Shown here one piece after another: positions 49,404 through 60,344 of a DNA stretch of 64,000 nt (position 1 is its first letter; every line of letters starts with the position of its first letter). The stretch lies in the NCBI GenBank assembly GCA_024278595.1, contig JAJRSW010000011.1:1-64000 (forward strand). Direction: 5' to 3'. Both the position numbers and the translations under genes were made by a program. This DNA comes from Fidelibacterota bacterium (GTDB taxonomy: Bacteria; Fidelibacterota; UBA8477; JABMPR01). A model generated the notes under the pieces. It saw nothing but the letters and a program-made list of their open reading frames with translations, searched no databases and was not told the origin of the DNA.

Positions 49404-49573
49404 TAATACCAACTTCATTTCAAAATGGCACCATAAATTCAAAATATTTTTCGTTTGTCAAGTCCCGACAGGTCTTCAGTACTACCTGGCTAAACACAAG
49501 GTTTGTCGGGATGAAGAGAAACGGGAAAAGATGATAAAGTTAGGGGCCATTTGGAACTGAAAATGGTATTAAA
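49404..49573. mobile_element. MITE-like intergenic element, copy D (best preserved)
   Basis: Ends taataccaacttcatttcaaaatggcacc and ggggccatttggaactgaaaatggtatta are imperfect inverted repeats; internal CCCGACA...TGTCGGG. Confidence 0.6.
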
Positions 49574-49692
49574 CGGTAAAAGATGAAGATAATTATGGAT
49601 TATTGGGACCGGCAATTGGTCTAAGCCGTAATTGTTATCAATGGCAAGTTGATTTTCCTTCCTCTGACAAGGCTGAGCATTATCTTGGCCAA

Positions 49693-51876
49693 ATGCGATT
49701 ATTCGTATTTACGATCATATTATTACTCATTTCGAGCCTCTCCCACCCAGCTCTAGCTCAGTTAAAAAAAGCCAGTATTGATGATTATGACAATTTTACC
49801 ATCGTTGGTGAAATGGGGCTCACAGTCACTAATTTTGGTATTATCGGTGAGGGCTGGAACAACCCGGATCAACCTTCCTGTCGTTATAAACAATATGGAA
49901 CCGATCGGGAAATGGTGGAGCTCATGAGTTATGGTGGATTATGGGTCGGTGGCATCCCGGTCATCAATGGGATCGATCAAGTGGCCCGGGTATCTACTGC
50001 CATTGTGGATGGCTCTTTCAACTATGGTGAAGAAGGGTTTGAATTCAGCACATCCGCTGCTGTTGGTGACACTATCAATACCCGCTCTACCATCTCGTCA
50101 GCGGGTACCTCGCCCCTGGCCAGCTATTTTTCCCTGGAGGCAGTCAGTCACCAGGATCTGTTGGCCGATTTCAATGATTATAATATTAGCGACATCATCA
50201 ACCACCAGCCACTGGGTATTGATGTCCACCTGGAATCTTATGCCTGGAGTCACTCCTTCATGGAGTCTTTTGTAATTCTGGACTATACCATTACGAATCG
50301 AAGTGACCGGGTCGATAGCTTAAATGTAGGTTGGGATATCAAAGATCTGTTTGCCGGGATCTGGGCCGATGCCTCTGTGAACAACATGAATCACCGAAGT
50401 CGTTGGGAGCCTGGTAGTGGTTTTAGCTGGTATGACAATATCAATAACTTCGAGCGCTCTTATAACAATAATGGTTTCCCTCGAAACATTGGTTATCAGT
50501 ATGACTATGATGGGGATGATGGCTGGTCCAGAGTTTATTTTGGGATCATGCCCCTTTATGGACCCAATCGTCGGTCAACTCACTTTGGCGATAGTCAGGG
50601 TGACTGGTACACCTATTACAATCAATGGCGTTGGAACAGTCCGGAAAATTTGGATATCCCGGAGTTCAACATGCCGATCTCAGATGTAGAACGCTATGAA
50701 AAGCTGTCTGGATCCCCTTTCAACGATCAGGATTTTGTCCAGAGTAATGAGAACCAACCATGGGAAGATCTGCCAAACTCCTGGATGATGCTGGTCTCAG
50801 CCGGTCCTTTTGGAACGCTGCCGGAAAACGGCAGCTTTATTCTGCCCCTTGGCGAATCCGTGAATGTAGTTTTTGCAGTTTTGGGCGCTCCTTGGTCTCA
50901 TCAGGGGTCAGTCAACGATTTTACACGTCGCCAGGACTTGATCAAAAACGCCGACTGGGCTCAAAAGGCCTTCAATGGTGAAGATATCAACGGAAATTCG
51001 GTTCTGGATGCAGGTGAAGATCTAAATTTAAATGGCGTGCTGGACCGCTATATCGTGCCGGAGCCACCCCCCTCACCTGCTCTCACGGTGGTGGCTGATG
51101 ATCAGCAAGTTACGCTGTACTGGGATAATCTTCCCGAGGCTACGCTGGACCCGGTTTCACGCAAACATGATTTTGCTGGTTATCGTATCTACGGCAGTGC
51201 CAAGACCAGCGGTAACACGGATCAATATTCACTACTCGCTGAATTCGACCTGGAAGGGGATGAATTTGGCTATGATACTGGTCTGGATTTGGTGCAGATC
51301 ATGAATGATATGGGTCTGGTGGACTCCGTGGAAATAGGCGGTCATTGGTATCACTATAAGTGGGTCAACACCAACGCCCAGAACGGTTGGCCGGGTAATG
51401 CCAATTACGCCATCACCTCCTACGATAGTGGTGACAAGAATACCGGTCTGGCCAGCCTGGAGAGTTCCAGGAATGAAAATCGGATCAGCGTGATCCCCGG
51501 TACGCCACCAGTAAGTGATGCTCAAATTGCCGCCGTTTCAGTTTATCCCAACCCGTACCGGGTGCAAGCGCTCTGGGATGGTGCCGGACAACGAGATCGT
51601 TTGGTCTGGTTCCGTAATCTGCCAGCACAATCAATGATCCGTATCTACACCTTGGGTGGTGATCTGCTGGACGAGATCGACCATGATGGAAGTAGCTACA
51701 CTGGTGGGGATATCGCCAGGCTGCCAGCCGGTAATACCGTCCTGGCTGGTGGTGAGCATCCCTGGGATCTGATCACCATGTACGATGAACCCATCGCCAC
51801 AGGTATGTATGTTTATACGGTGGAAAACTTGAGTAGTAATGAGATTCAGGTCGGGAAGTTTTTGGTGATAAAATGA
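49693..51876 (+). CDS. Large exported protein with T9SS-type C-terminal domain
   Basis: Start at MRLFVFTIILLLISSLSHPALAQ; C-term VSVYPNPYRVQALWDGAGQRDRLVWFRNLPAQSMIRIYTLGGDLLDEIDHDGSS...GMYVYTVENLSSNEIQVGKFLVIK. Confidence 0.85.
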   Translation: MRLFVFTIILLLISSLSHPALAQLKKASIDDYDNFTIVGEMGLTVTNFGIIGEGWNNPDQPSCRYKQYGTDREMVELMSYGGLWVGGIPVINGIDQVARVSTAIVDGSFNYGEEGFEFSTSAAVGDTINTRSTISSAGTSPLASYFSLEAVSHQDLLADFNDYNISDIINHQPLGIDVHLESYAWSHSFMESFVILDYTITNRSDRVDSLNVGWDIKDLFAGIWADASVNNMNHRSRWEPGSGFSWYDNINNFERSYNNNGFPRNIGYQYDYDGDDGWSRVYFGIMPLYGPNRRSTHFGDSQGDWYTYYNQWRWNSPENLDIPEFNMPISDVERYEKLSGSPFNDQDFVQSNENQPWEDLPNSWMMLVSAGPFGTLPENGSFILPLGESVNVVFAVLGAPWSHQGSVNDFTRRQDLIKNADWAQKAFNGEDINGNSVLDAGEDLNLNGVLDRYIVPEPPPSPALTVVADDQQVTLYWDNLPEATLDPVSRKHDFAGYRIYGSAKTSGNTDQYSLLAEFDLEGDEFGYDTGLDLVQIMNDMGLVDSVEIGGHWYHYKWVNTNAQNGWPGNANYAITSYDSGDKNTGLASLESSRNENRISVIPGTPPVSDAQIAAVSVYPNPYRVQALWDGAGQRDRLVWFRNLPAQSMIRIYTLGGDLLDEIDHDGSSYTGGDIARLPAGNTVLAGGEHPWDLITMYDEPIATGMYVYTVENLSSNEIQVGKFLVIK

Positions 51877-51991
51877 CAGCTGACCAGTTAAACAGTTTTA
51901 ATTTAACTGCAGAACGAGGATCCAAAGCAAAGATGAATTTAAGTTATAAATAATTTTATTCAACAAATTACAAAAAAGGAGAAGGAATCTC

Positions 51992-54832
51992 ATGAAACGT
52001 ATGCTACTAATGTCAATTTTACTGCTGTCAGTGGTGATAGCCCAGACCGTAGATTTTGACACAGAAATCCAACCAATTTTCAATGCTAACTGTACTGGCT
52101 GCCACGGCACCAGTGCTGGATTAAGCCTGGCAGAAGGTGTGAGCTATAACAATCTGGTTGATGTTGTATCTAATAATTATGCTCCTGCTTTGCGGGTGGT
52201 CAGTGGTGATCCCACGACATCAGTACTTTACAATAAAGTTGCTGGAACCGGTGTAAATGGCCAGCAAATGCCCGTAGGCGGCAGTTTGACGACTGACCAA
52301 GTAGCGCTGATCAGTACCTGGATCACGGAACTGGGTGCTATCACACCCATTACCATCGCCGAAGCACGAGCCACGGCCGAAGGTGAGATCGTTACCATTG
52401 AAGGTATTGTAACCAGTAGTAATTTTGGAACTGCCGGTAGCTATACGGAACATTCAGTTCAGGACGCAACAGGTGCGCTCATCGTTTTTGGTTATTTTGA
52501 TGCAGGGTTGGCTCTGGGAGATGCGGTTACAGTCACTGGGGAGTTAGATTCCTATAATGGAAAATTTGAGATCGTGATCAGCACGCCAGATGATGTTGTG
52601 GTTGTCAGCAGCGGTAACGAAATGCCCGCTTTTCAGGTCTTGACCATCGCAGACATCCTGGCAGCTCCAGAAGATTATGAGTCTGAGTTGATTCGCATCG
52701 ACAGTGCCACTATTGTAAGCGGCAATTGGCCAAATCCAGGAAGTAATGCAAATCTTGATATCAGTGATCCATCAGGTGCGACCATGGCGATGCGCATTGA
52801 TAAAGACACAGATGTGGATGAGGGTGAGCAGATCCTGGGATATTTTAATCTTCAATCTATACTCGGTCAGTATGACAGTTCAGACCCCTACGATGACGGG
52901 TACCAGGTCTTTCCCCGGTATTATTCTGATCTTGAACAGATTGGTGATCCTTCACCTCAGATCTCAGCAATTTCCCACGATCCGGCCAGTCCGACCCCTG
53001 CTGATGAGGTCACAGTTTCAGCAACGATCATTGACAATAATTCGGTGGCATCTGCTTCCCTATCCTACACAGTAAACAGTGGTGTTGAAATGGTCGTCGT
53101 AATGACTGCTGGTGCAGATGATGGCTATACAGGTCTTATTCCAGCTCAAGAGGCGAATGCTGTCGTCACCTACACCATCAGCGCAACTGATGATCTGGGT
53201 GGTGTGAGTACCTCCAACGAGTACACCTATCTGATCTACGGTGGCGATGTCACACCCATTGCCTCAATCCAGGATGGCACAGTGCCCTCAGGTACTGAGG
53301 TAACTATTGAGGGTATCGTTACGGCAGAACCCTATGCCTTTTATCCTGAAGATGATCTGCATTATTACTTTATCCAGGACGAGGCGGCCATGTTATCGGG
53401 TATCAAGGTATTCGATGCCGGTCGCGCTCTCGCTGAAGGTGATGAAGTTCGGCTTACGGGTACGGTTACCGAGTACTATGACATGACCGAAATCATTGAT
53501 GTCACTGAGCTCGAGATACTGAGTTCCGGCAATGAAATGGCTGCAGTGGTACTCCCACTGGATGCCGATCTGGAATTGTATGAAGGCTGTCTGGTTGTGG
53601 CAGAGAATGTGACTGTCTCTAATCCTGACGCTGGTTATGGTGAGTGGATCATCACAGATGGAACCAATGAAATAAACGTGGATGATGCTGCGGACTATTT
53701 CTATTATCCCTTGCAGGATGAGGCGCTTGCTGCAGTCGTTGGCGTACTGGATTATTCCTACAGCGTCTTCAAAATTCAACCGCGCCTGGCTCGTGATATT
53801 AAGACTGCCAATGGCTTGACCCGCATCCAGGCGATCCAACAGGTCAACTACTCTGATATCATGCCTCATTATGCACCACTCGACAGTCTGCTCTACTTTG
53901 CCGACTCCAGTTATATGATGCTGGACACTGTCACGGTTCAAGGGCTGGTTACCATGCCCACGGGACTGAGTTATGCCGGTGCTGGTGTGAAATTCATCTT
54001 TCAAGATGTGAACGGTGGACCCTGGTCAGCCATATTGGCCTATGATGAAGATGCTGCGGCTTTCCCGGTTCTTTTTGAAGGTGATCTGATTCAGGTAACA
54101 GGATATATTTCTGAATATACTACTCCTTCGAATACACCTGGTGTGTCAGCAATGACTGAGTTCTTTATTACGGGAGTACTTGAACTCATCGATGAATTTC
54201 AAACCCTTCCTGAACCACCTGTGGTAAACACTGGCGATCTACGCTGGCCAACCACGGCTGAGCAGTGGGGCAATGTGACGGTCAAAGTTCAAGATGCCAC
54301 CATTGCAATGCTAAACCCCACCGGCTTTGATATCATGGCCATTGATGATGGCAGCGGGATCGTCTATGTAGACGATGATTCTGATAGCCTGGCAAACTAT
54401 ATCCTGCCTCCTGCTCGAGCTGTGTTTGAAGAGGTGGAGGGTTGGATTTACCATCACTACGGTGATTATAGTGACTCAACGACCTATAAGCTGGTCCCTC
54501 TCTATGAAGAGGATCTGATCTTAAGCACCGTAGCCATTGATAATCTGGTAGTTCCTGAAGGATATACTCTGGGTAATTATCCCAACCCCTTCAACCCAAC
54601 CACCAACATTTCTTTCCGTATCCCGGAAGCCCAAACGGTTCGTTTGATGATCTACAACCAATTGGGCCAACAGGTGGTCACCTTATTGAATCAACCCCTG
54701 GAAGCCGGTAATTATGAAATTACCTGGCAGGGATTGGATGCCAAGGGTCGACCTGTATCATCCGGTCTTTACTTCTATCGCATGCTGGCTGGATCAGAAC
54801 AGCTGGTGGGCAAGATGACCTATTTGAAATAA
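51992..54832 (+). CDS. T9SS cargo: N-terminal c-type cytochrome-like domain, OB-fold-like repeats, type A sorting domain
   Basis: EIQPIFNANCTGCHGTSAG (CxxCH) with MPVGG; TIAEARATAEGEIVTIEGIVTSS; C-term LGNYPNPFNPTTNISFRIPEAQTVRLMIYNQLGQQVVTLLNQPLEAGNYEITWQGLDAKGRPVSSGLYFYRML. Confidence 0.88.
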   Translation: MKRMLLMSILLLSVVIAQTVDFDTEIQPIFNANCTGCHGTSAGLSLAEGVSYNNLVDVVSNNYAPALRVVSGDPTTSVLYNKVAGTGVNGQQMPVGGSLTTDQVALISTWITELGAITPITIAEARATAEGEIVTIEGIVTSSNFGTAGSYTEHSVQDATGALIVFGYFDAGLALGDAVTVTGELDSYNGKFEIVISTPDDVVVVSSGNEMPAFQVLTIADILAAPEDYESELIRIDSATIVSGNWPNPGSNANLDISDPSGATMAMRIDKDTDVDEGEQILGYFNLQSILGQYDSSDPYDDGYQVFPRYYSDLEQIGDPSPQISAISHDPASPTPADEVTVSATIIDNNSVASASLSYTVNSGVEMVVVMTAGADDGYTGLIPAQEANAVVTYTISATDDLGGVSTSNEYTYLIYGGDVTPIASIQDGTVPSGTEVTIEGIVTAEPYAFYPEDDLHYYFIQDEAAMLSGIKVFDAGRALAEGDEVRLTGTVTEYYDMTEIIDVTELEILSSGNEMAAVVLPLDADLELYEGCLVVAENVTVSNPDAGYGEWIITDGTNEINVDDAADYFYYPLQDEALAAVVGVLDYSYSVFKIQPRLARDIKTANGLTRIQAIQQVNYSDIMPHYAPLDSLLYFADSSYMMLDTVTVQGLVTMPTGLSYAGAGVKFIFQDVNGGPWSAILAYDEDAAAFPVLFEGDLIQVTGYISEYTTPSNTPGVSAMTEFFITGVLELIDEFQTLPEPPVVNTGDLRWPTTAEQWGNVTVKVQDATIAMLNPTGFDIMAIDDGSGIVYVDDDSDSLANYILPPARAVFEEVEGWIYHHYGDYSDSTTYKLVPLYEEDLILSTVAIDNLVVPEGYTLGNYPNPFNPTTNISFRIPEAQTVRLMIYNQLGQQVVTLLNQPLEAGNYEITWQGLDAKGRPVSSGLYFYRMLAGSEQLVGKMTYLK

Positions 54833-55027
54833 TCCTGGATTCCGATATTCCTGCCTGGGGCTTGCCCTGGGCAGGAGGATCGGGCCAATGAGCAGGCACT
54901 TCAGTGTCTACGCTCTGCTGGTTTACGATGCGCAAATAATCCAAATCGACACAAAGGAAAATCCGAGATCACTGCATCGCTTAACACCAATCGTAGTTCC
55001 AAATTACTACTTCACGACCCACCCCTG

Positions 55028-56635
55028 TTGCCCAGCCGGGGAGGGGGCTTGATTCATCTTTTCGTTGCCTTCATTGTGAAAAACACCTCAAGCAGAAGTA
55101 AGTTGAGGTCGCTCAGACCATGGGTGACTGGCTTTTGGCTCATCCTGGCATTATTGCTGTTGGTGGCCTGTGAAGCTCTGAAAAACCCCTTTCTGGAAGA
55201 GTTGCCCTCTGAAGGCTTGACCAATCAGGCGCCTGAGACCCATCTCTTCCTTAATTTTGATCCTAACCGCATGGACACAATTATTACGGATGGCGATACA
55301 TCCATCACCATGCATCTTGCCGATACTTCTACCAGTCAGCAGATCCTGTTCTGGTGGGGCGATGATTCTGATGGTGAGGTGATCGCCTATCACTATCGTT
55401 GGAATTTTCAGGATGAGTGGACCCGCACAAACCTGGAAACAGACACATTTTTTCTTCCGCTGCAAGTTTTGTATGATGAATTTGTCTTCGAAGTAAAAGC
55501 AGAAGATAATAATGGCAGTCTGGATCCCTCACCTGCTACACTGAGAATACCAGTGACCAACACACCGCCAGAGATCGAATTTACAGTTGCCAGCAATCCG
55601 GCTGCCGGAAGTGATCCTTCAATTGAATATGTCACTTTTCCTACGCGCACCTTTAACTGGGTTGTTTCAGATCTGGATGGTTTTGAAACCATCAACCAGG
55701 TTCGATACGCAGTGGATGACACACTGGATTGGGTCTACGTGTCGAATGAGATCAGTAGTGTAACGCTGAGCAATTTAAGTGCAGGGCTGCATACCTTTTA
55801 TGTGCAAGCCATCGATACTGCTGGTGCACGCAGCCGGTTATTAACTTTTCCCGATACCCTGGACAGCACCGTTCCAGATTATTGGCGTGTGCGAGAGCCC
55901 AGGGGTGAGATTCTATTGGTTGATGATGATCCTGGTAACGATGATCCTGATGCGCATCCAATCTACACCGAAATGCTTGAATCCATTTATGGTCCGGAAG
56001 GATATACACTCTTTGATCTTAGTGAAGATATCTATGGCTTACCGCAAGCTCAGAGCGACCAATTGGCCATGTACAGCTATTTTAAAACCATTGTCTGGTT
56101 TCATTATGGTGGGACCCCCAATCTCCCTGATGCAGATGAGTCAATGACCCGCTATGTAAACAATGGGGGTAATCTTTTTATTTCTTCCATGAATGTAATC
56201 ATCGATACTGGACCTACCCCGAATGATACGACCTGGTATATTGATTATTCATATATTGAAATGGACTCGGTTTTTATTCTGGACCATTCGGGTCGCCTGA
56301 GACGGCCCATCACAATCTATCTTCTTGATCCAAGCCAGACACAGGAGCCAACCATTCTGGACAGTTTGATCACCAGTGTCTCCATCACCCGGCGGGTCAT
56401 TTCCTATCAAGCCCTGGAACTGGAGCCTGGGGCGACAAGCACCGACCTGTTTGTCATTCAAGAGCCCAGTTCGGCAACCCATGCCTGGACCGGTAATCCT
56501 CCGGTGGCCCAGTTGTATCAAGCTTCACCAACGTCCGGGCAAGTCGTGTTCTTTTCCCTACCTTTTCAGTATTGTGACGGCTCAGGGAATCTCGGCAGCA
56601 CGCTCCAATATGTACTCGAGGATATTTTCCATTGA
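55028..56635 (+). CDS. Lipoprotein with Ig-like region (start uncertain)
   Basis: WLILALLLLVACEALKNPF lipobox; Ig-like tracts; DDPGNDDPDAHPIYTEMLESIYG...; stop overlaps next start. Confidence 0.7.
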   Translation: MPSRGGGLIHLFVAFIVKNTSSRSKLRSLRPWVTGFWLILALLLLVACEALKNPFLEELPSEGLTNQAPETHLFLNFDPNRMDTIITDGDTSITMHLADTSTSQQILFWWGDDSDGEVIAYHYRWNFQDEWTRTNLETDTFFLPLQVLYDEFVFEVKAEDNNGSLDPSPATLRIPVTNTPPEIEFTVASNPAAGSDPSIEYVTFPTRTFNWVVSDLDGFETINQVRYAVDDTLDWVYVSNEISSVTLSNLSAGLHTFYVQAIDTAGARSRLLTFPDTLDSTVPDYWRVREPRGEILLVDDDPGNDDPDAHPIYTEMLESIYGPEGYTLFDLSEDIYGLPQAQSDQLAMYSYFKTIVWFHYGGTPNLPDADESMTRYVNNGGNLFISSMNVIIDTGPTPNDTTWYIDYSYIEMDSVFILDHSGRLRRPITIYLLDPSQTQEPTILDSLITSVSITRRVISYQALELEPGATSTDLFVIQEPSSATHAWTGNPPVAQLYQASPTSGQVVFFSLPFQYCDGSGNLGSTLQYVLEDIFH

Positions 56636-59373
56636 TCTTGAAGGCTTTTAAACTGGGGGTTCTGCTGTTTGCAGCCATTTCATTGTCGGCTCAGAGTACC
56701 TGCATTATTGAGGGGCGGGTGATGGACGCCAAAGCTGGGATCGGTCTGCCTGGTGTCAATGTCATCATAAAAGGGACCTATTACGGCGGGGCCACAGATC
56801 TGGAGGGTCGGTTTCGCCTGACCGGGATGTCACCGGGTACCTACGATCTGGAATTTACCATGATCGGTTATAAAGTAGTTCTGAAGACCGGGGTTTCGGT
56901 CACCATTGCCGAAGCGGTTCAGGTTGAGATCGATCTGGAAGAGACCACGCTGGCTCTGGGACAGGAGATCATCGTAGAAGGGGAACGACCCCTGTTCGAG
57001 GTGGACCAGACTGCCTCCAGTGTGAGACTGACTGCTGATGATCTCAAGCTGAACATCGTGGAAAATCTTACTGATATTTTAGCTGAGCAAGTTGGCATCA
57101 CCTCCCGGGACAATGAGATCCATGTCCGCGGTGGGCGCGTCGATGAGTCCCTGTTCATTGTTGATGGAATGGCGGTTAAGGATCCCCTGTTTGGATCTTC
57201 CAACAACATCTACCTCAATGTGGATGCCATTGAAGAGCTGGAAGTTATCACAGGCGGGTTTAATGCTGAATACGGGCAAGCCATGTCCGGTATCATCAAC
57301 ATTCGGATCAAGGAGGGTTCAGCAGACTATCATGGTACACTGGGGTACTCCAGCGACAATTTTGGATTAAAGACCCTACCTTGGCAAATTTACCGCAAAG
57401 ACCGGCTTGAATTCACCCTGAGTGGACCAGAATTCATAACCGGTGCGTTGAGTTCTCTGGGTATCAAGCTACCCGGGCAAATCAGTTTCTTCATGAATGG
57501 CTACATGCATATCAATGATTCCTATCTACCACATGCAAAGAAGCTGGTACCTGCCCAGGATTGGATGGAGGCACTGGCACCCCGGGCTCAGAATGACTGG
57601 CACGCACTTTACAAACTTACCTGGCGGCTAAACAGCCAGCAGAAACTCAGTATCAGCTATGACCGTACCCTGAACATCAACATGGGCAAAAGATTTCCCT
57701 ACAACTACCAGGAAATGTTGGAAAATTATAACACTCAAACCCAGGAATCAATCCTGACCAGTCTGCTTTACACCCACACTTTGTCACCAAAACTGTTTTA
57801 TGAGATCACTGTCGGTCGATTTTTTATTAATCGGCATTCTGCTGTTCAGGGTAAACACTGGACCGAATATGAGCAGACATCGGATATTGAGCCGATCAAA
57901 TATTTCGTGACGGGGATTGACGGCAGCATTGATATCTCCTATGGCGATAAGTTCTGGGATCACGGGGATGCCCCGGATTGGTACGATTACTATTCTGAAA
58001 ACTATTCTTTCGATCTCGATCTGAACTATCAACCCTCTCAGCGCCACAGCTTCAAGACCGGATTTGATCATAAACGGTCGGAGCTGCAGGTCATCGATAT
58101 CGATTCGCCCTGGCTGGGAGAATCTGGTTTTGGGCGGAATTATGATTTCTACAATGTCACTACGGATTATGGTTCGATCTATTTCCAGGATCGGATCACC
58201 TTTGACGGCATGATCGCCAATCTGGGTTTACGCTATGATTACTGGTTCCCCGGACAATATCTGGAAGATGCTGTGGCTGATAGCAGTGTCCTCACCATCA
58301 CGGATGCTGGCCGGGCTAAATTCTACCAGGATACTTTCCAGTTATTCGGAAGTGGACCACGCGGCAAAGGTCATTTGAGTCCTCGATTGGGTATTTCACA
58401 CCCGGTGACCGACTCTGATGTCCTATACTTCAACTATGGTCATTTTTCACAGCTGCCCACCTTTAACTATGTGTATGCAAAATTGCGGGCCTCCGCTGAA
58501 GCCACTTATCAACTATTTGGCAATCCTAATTTAAATCCCAAGACCACCGTAGCTTATGAAATTGGTATCAAACATAAATTCGATGCTAACCAGGTACTGG
58601 AGGTCAAAGCCTTTTACAAGGATATGTTTGATTATGAGACCAGTCAGCGGGTCACCCTGTTTAACCCCCGTTACGGTCATCTTTCCTATTTGATCTATAT
58701 CAACATGGATTATGCCCGGTCCCGTGGAATTGAAGTGAAATTTAAACGCCGGTTTGCCAGATTCTTTTCTGCTGATGCAAACTTGAGCTATAGCATCACA
58801 ACTGGGAAAAGTTCCACTCCCCTTGATAATCTGTTGGTGGAAGCCGGACGTTTGGATGAAAAACCCCTGGGAGAGAATTTTCTGCGTTGGGATCAACCTT
58901 TAAGCATTTTCACCAACCTGTATTTCAATATGGGGCCAAAAGATGATGTGAGGATCCTGGGGGTCAGACTGCCCCGGAATTGGGGCATTTCCACCCGGAT
59001 CGAATATGAGAGTGGTTGGCGGTACACCGGCATGCAAAATATCACTCTGCGTGAAGAGGACGGTCAACTCTATTACGAGGGAACCCCCCAGAGTGATACA
59101 CCCTTTAACATGCTGGCTGACCCAATCACCACAGTTGATCTGAAGCTCAATAAATTCTTTACGCTGGCTACCCTGAATTGGAAAGTATACTGTACCATTG
59201 AAAACCTGTTCAATGTGGCTCGCCCGCGGATGATCAATCCCTTTACCGGACAACCCTATGATCCCGGTGAGATATTTTCCTATGGCTATCTCAATAGCCC
59301 CAACCCCAATTATAACCCGGGCCGGTATAGCATACCGCGAACAGTTGAATTGGGTTTGAGTGTGCGATTCTGA
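56632..59373 (+). CDS. TonB-dependent receptor with CarboxypepD_reg-like N-terminal domain
   Basis: IEGRVMDAKAGIGLPGVNVIIKGTYYGGATDLEGRFRLTGMSPGTYDLEFTMIGYK; IHVRGGRVDESLFIVDGMAVKDPLFG; EVITGGFNAEYGQAMSGIINI. Confidence 0.93.
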   Translation: MILKAFKLGVLLFAAISLSAQSTCIIEGRVMDAKAGIGLPGVNVIIKGTYYGGATDLEGRFRLTGMSPGTYDLEFTMIGYKVVLKTGVSVTIAEAVQVEIDLEETTLALGQEIIVEGERPLFEVDQTASSVRLTADDLKLNIVENLTDILAEQVGITSRDNEIHVRGGRVDESLFIVDGMAVKDPLFGSSNNIYLNVDAIEELEVITGGFNAEYGQAMSGIINIRIKEGSADYHGTLGYSSDNFGLKTLPWQIYRKDRLEFTLSGPEFITGALSSLGIKLPGQISFFMNGYMHINDSYLPHAKKLVPAQDWMEALAPRAQNDWHALYKLTWRLNSQQKLSISYDRTLNINMGKRFPYNYQEMLENYNTQTQESILTSLLYTHTLSPKLFYEITVGRFFINRHSAVQGKHWTEYEQTSDIEPIKYFVTGIDGSIDISYGDKFWDHGDAPDWYDYYSENYSFDLDLNYQPSQRHSFKTGFDHKRSELQVIDIDSPWLGESGFGRNYDFYNVTTDYGSIYFQDRITFDGMIANLGLRYDYWFPGQYLEDAVADSSVLTITDAGRAKFYQDTFQLFGSGPRGKGHLSPRLGISHPVTDSDVLYFNYGHFSQLPTFNYVYAKLRASAEATYQLFGNPNLNPKTTVAYEIGIKHKFDANQVLEVKAFYKDMFDYETSQRVTLFNPRYGHLSYLIYINMDYARSRGIEVKFKRRFARFFSADANLSYSITTGKSSTPLDNLLVEAGRLDEKPLGENFLRWDQPLSIFTNLYFNMGPKDDVRILGVRLPRNWGISTRIEYESGWRYTGMQNITLREEDGQLYYEGTPQSDTPFNMLADPITTVDLKLNKFFTLATLNWKVYCTIENLFNVARPRMINPFTGQPYDPGEIFSYGYLNSPNPNYNPGRYSIPRTVELGLSVRF

Positions 59374-60344
59374 TGCGTCGAATCCTATATCTATTCAGCC
59401 TCATGCTCTTGGTGCAGACCCTCTCTGCTCAAAATAATCTGTTTCCACGCTTAGGTGGTCAGCGTGCTGGCACCTCATCCTTTTCCTTTTTAAAGATCGA
59501 TATCAGCGCACGGGCGCACGGGATGGCCGGTGCCTATACGGCCATTGCTGATGATGCCACCAGTTTATTCTGGAACCCGGCTGGTGCCGCTCAGATCGGC
59601 CAAACGCTGGGCATCATGGTGGATCAAAGTCAATGGATTGCTGACTTCCAGCTGAGTAGCTTTGCCGGAATCTGGCAATTGGGAGGTATCCATCATATCG
59701 GTTTGAGCGCTCTGGCACTGTACGCCCCTCCGACTGAGATCACCACTGAGTACAATCCTGACGGAACCGGGGAGTACTTCAATTATGGTAACATGCTCAT
59801 CGGGTTAAGCTATGCTCTGCGGATGACAGATCGTTTTTCATTTGGACTGACCACCAAATTGGTTGAAGAACAACTGGCTGATCTGTACATGCGTAGTATC
59901 CTTTTGGATCTGGGTACTTTTTACCGGACGGGGTACAAGGATCTCCGCTTCGCCGTTGCTCTCCTCAATTTTGGTAGTCCGGCGCGTCCGGGAGGTACTT
60001 ATCTCAACAACGATAGCCTGAAGACTGAGTATGAGGCTTTTGCACCACCCACTATCTTCCGGTTGGGCGTCGCTTATGAATGGTTCCAGTCCGATAGACA
60101 AGAGTTGACCACTTCGATCCAGCTGAATCATCCCGTAGATGATGCTGAGAATATTACATTAGGCTTGGAATATGGCTTGGGCGACCTGCTATTTCTGCGG
60201 GGTGGGCAAGTATTCGGCGATGAAGTTCGGACCTGGACAGTTGGTCTGGGAATTCGCTGGGCCGGGTTTAGCTTTGATTATTCGTATGCCGACATGGCAG
60301 ATCTCAATCGCACAGAGCATTTTACGCTGGGCTGGACTTTCTGA
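59373..60344 (+). CDS. PorV/PorQ family outer membrane protein
   Basis: SSFSFLKIDISARAHGMAGAYTAIADDATSLFWNPAGAAQIGQ. Confidence 0.88.
   Translation: MRRILYLFSLMLLVQTLSAQNNLFPRLGGQRAGTSSFSFLKIDISARAHGMAGAYTAIADDATSLFWNPAGAAQIGQTLGIMVDQSQWIADFQLSSFAGIWQLGGIHHIGLSALALYAPPTEITTEYNPDGTGEYFNYGNMLIGLSYALRMTDRFSFGLTTKLVEEQLADLYMRSILLDLGTFYRTGYKDLRFAVALLNFGSPARPGGTYLNNDSLKTEYEAFAPPTIFRLGVAYEWFQSDRQELTTSIQLNHPVDDAENITLGLEYGLGDLLFLRGGQVFGDEVRTWTVGLGIRWAGFSFDYSYADMADLNRTEHFTLGWTF

Noticed and set aside
53393-54004. 203-aa antisense ORF inside the cytochrome-like cargo gene
   Set aside because: Antisense to a convincing CDS, no signal peptide or family motif.
54840-54905. Hairpin cctgcctggggcttgccctgggcagg after the cytochrome-like cargo
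   Set aside because: Imperfect pairing and no T-tract; terminator call too weak to list.
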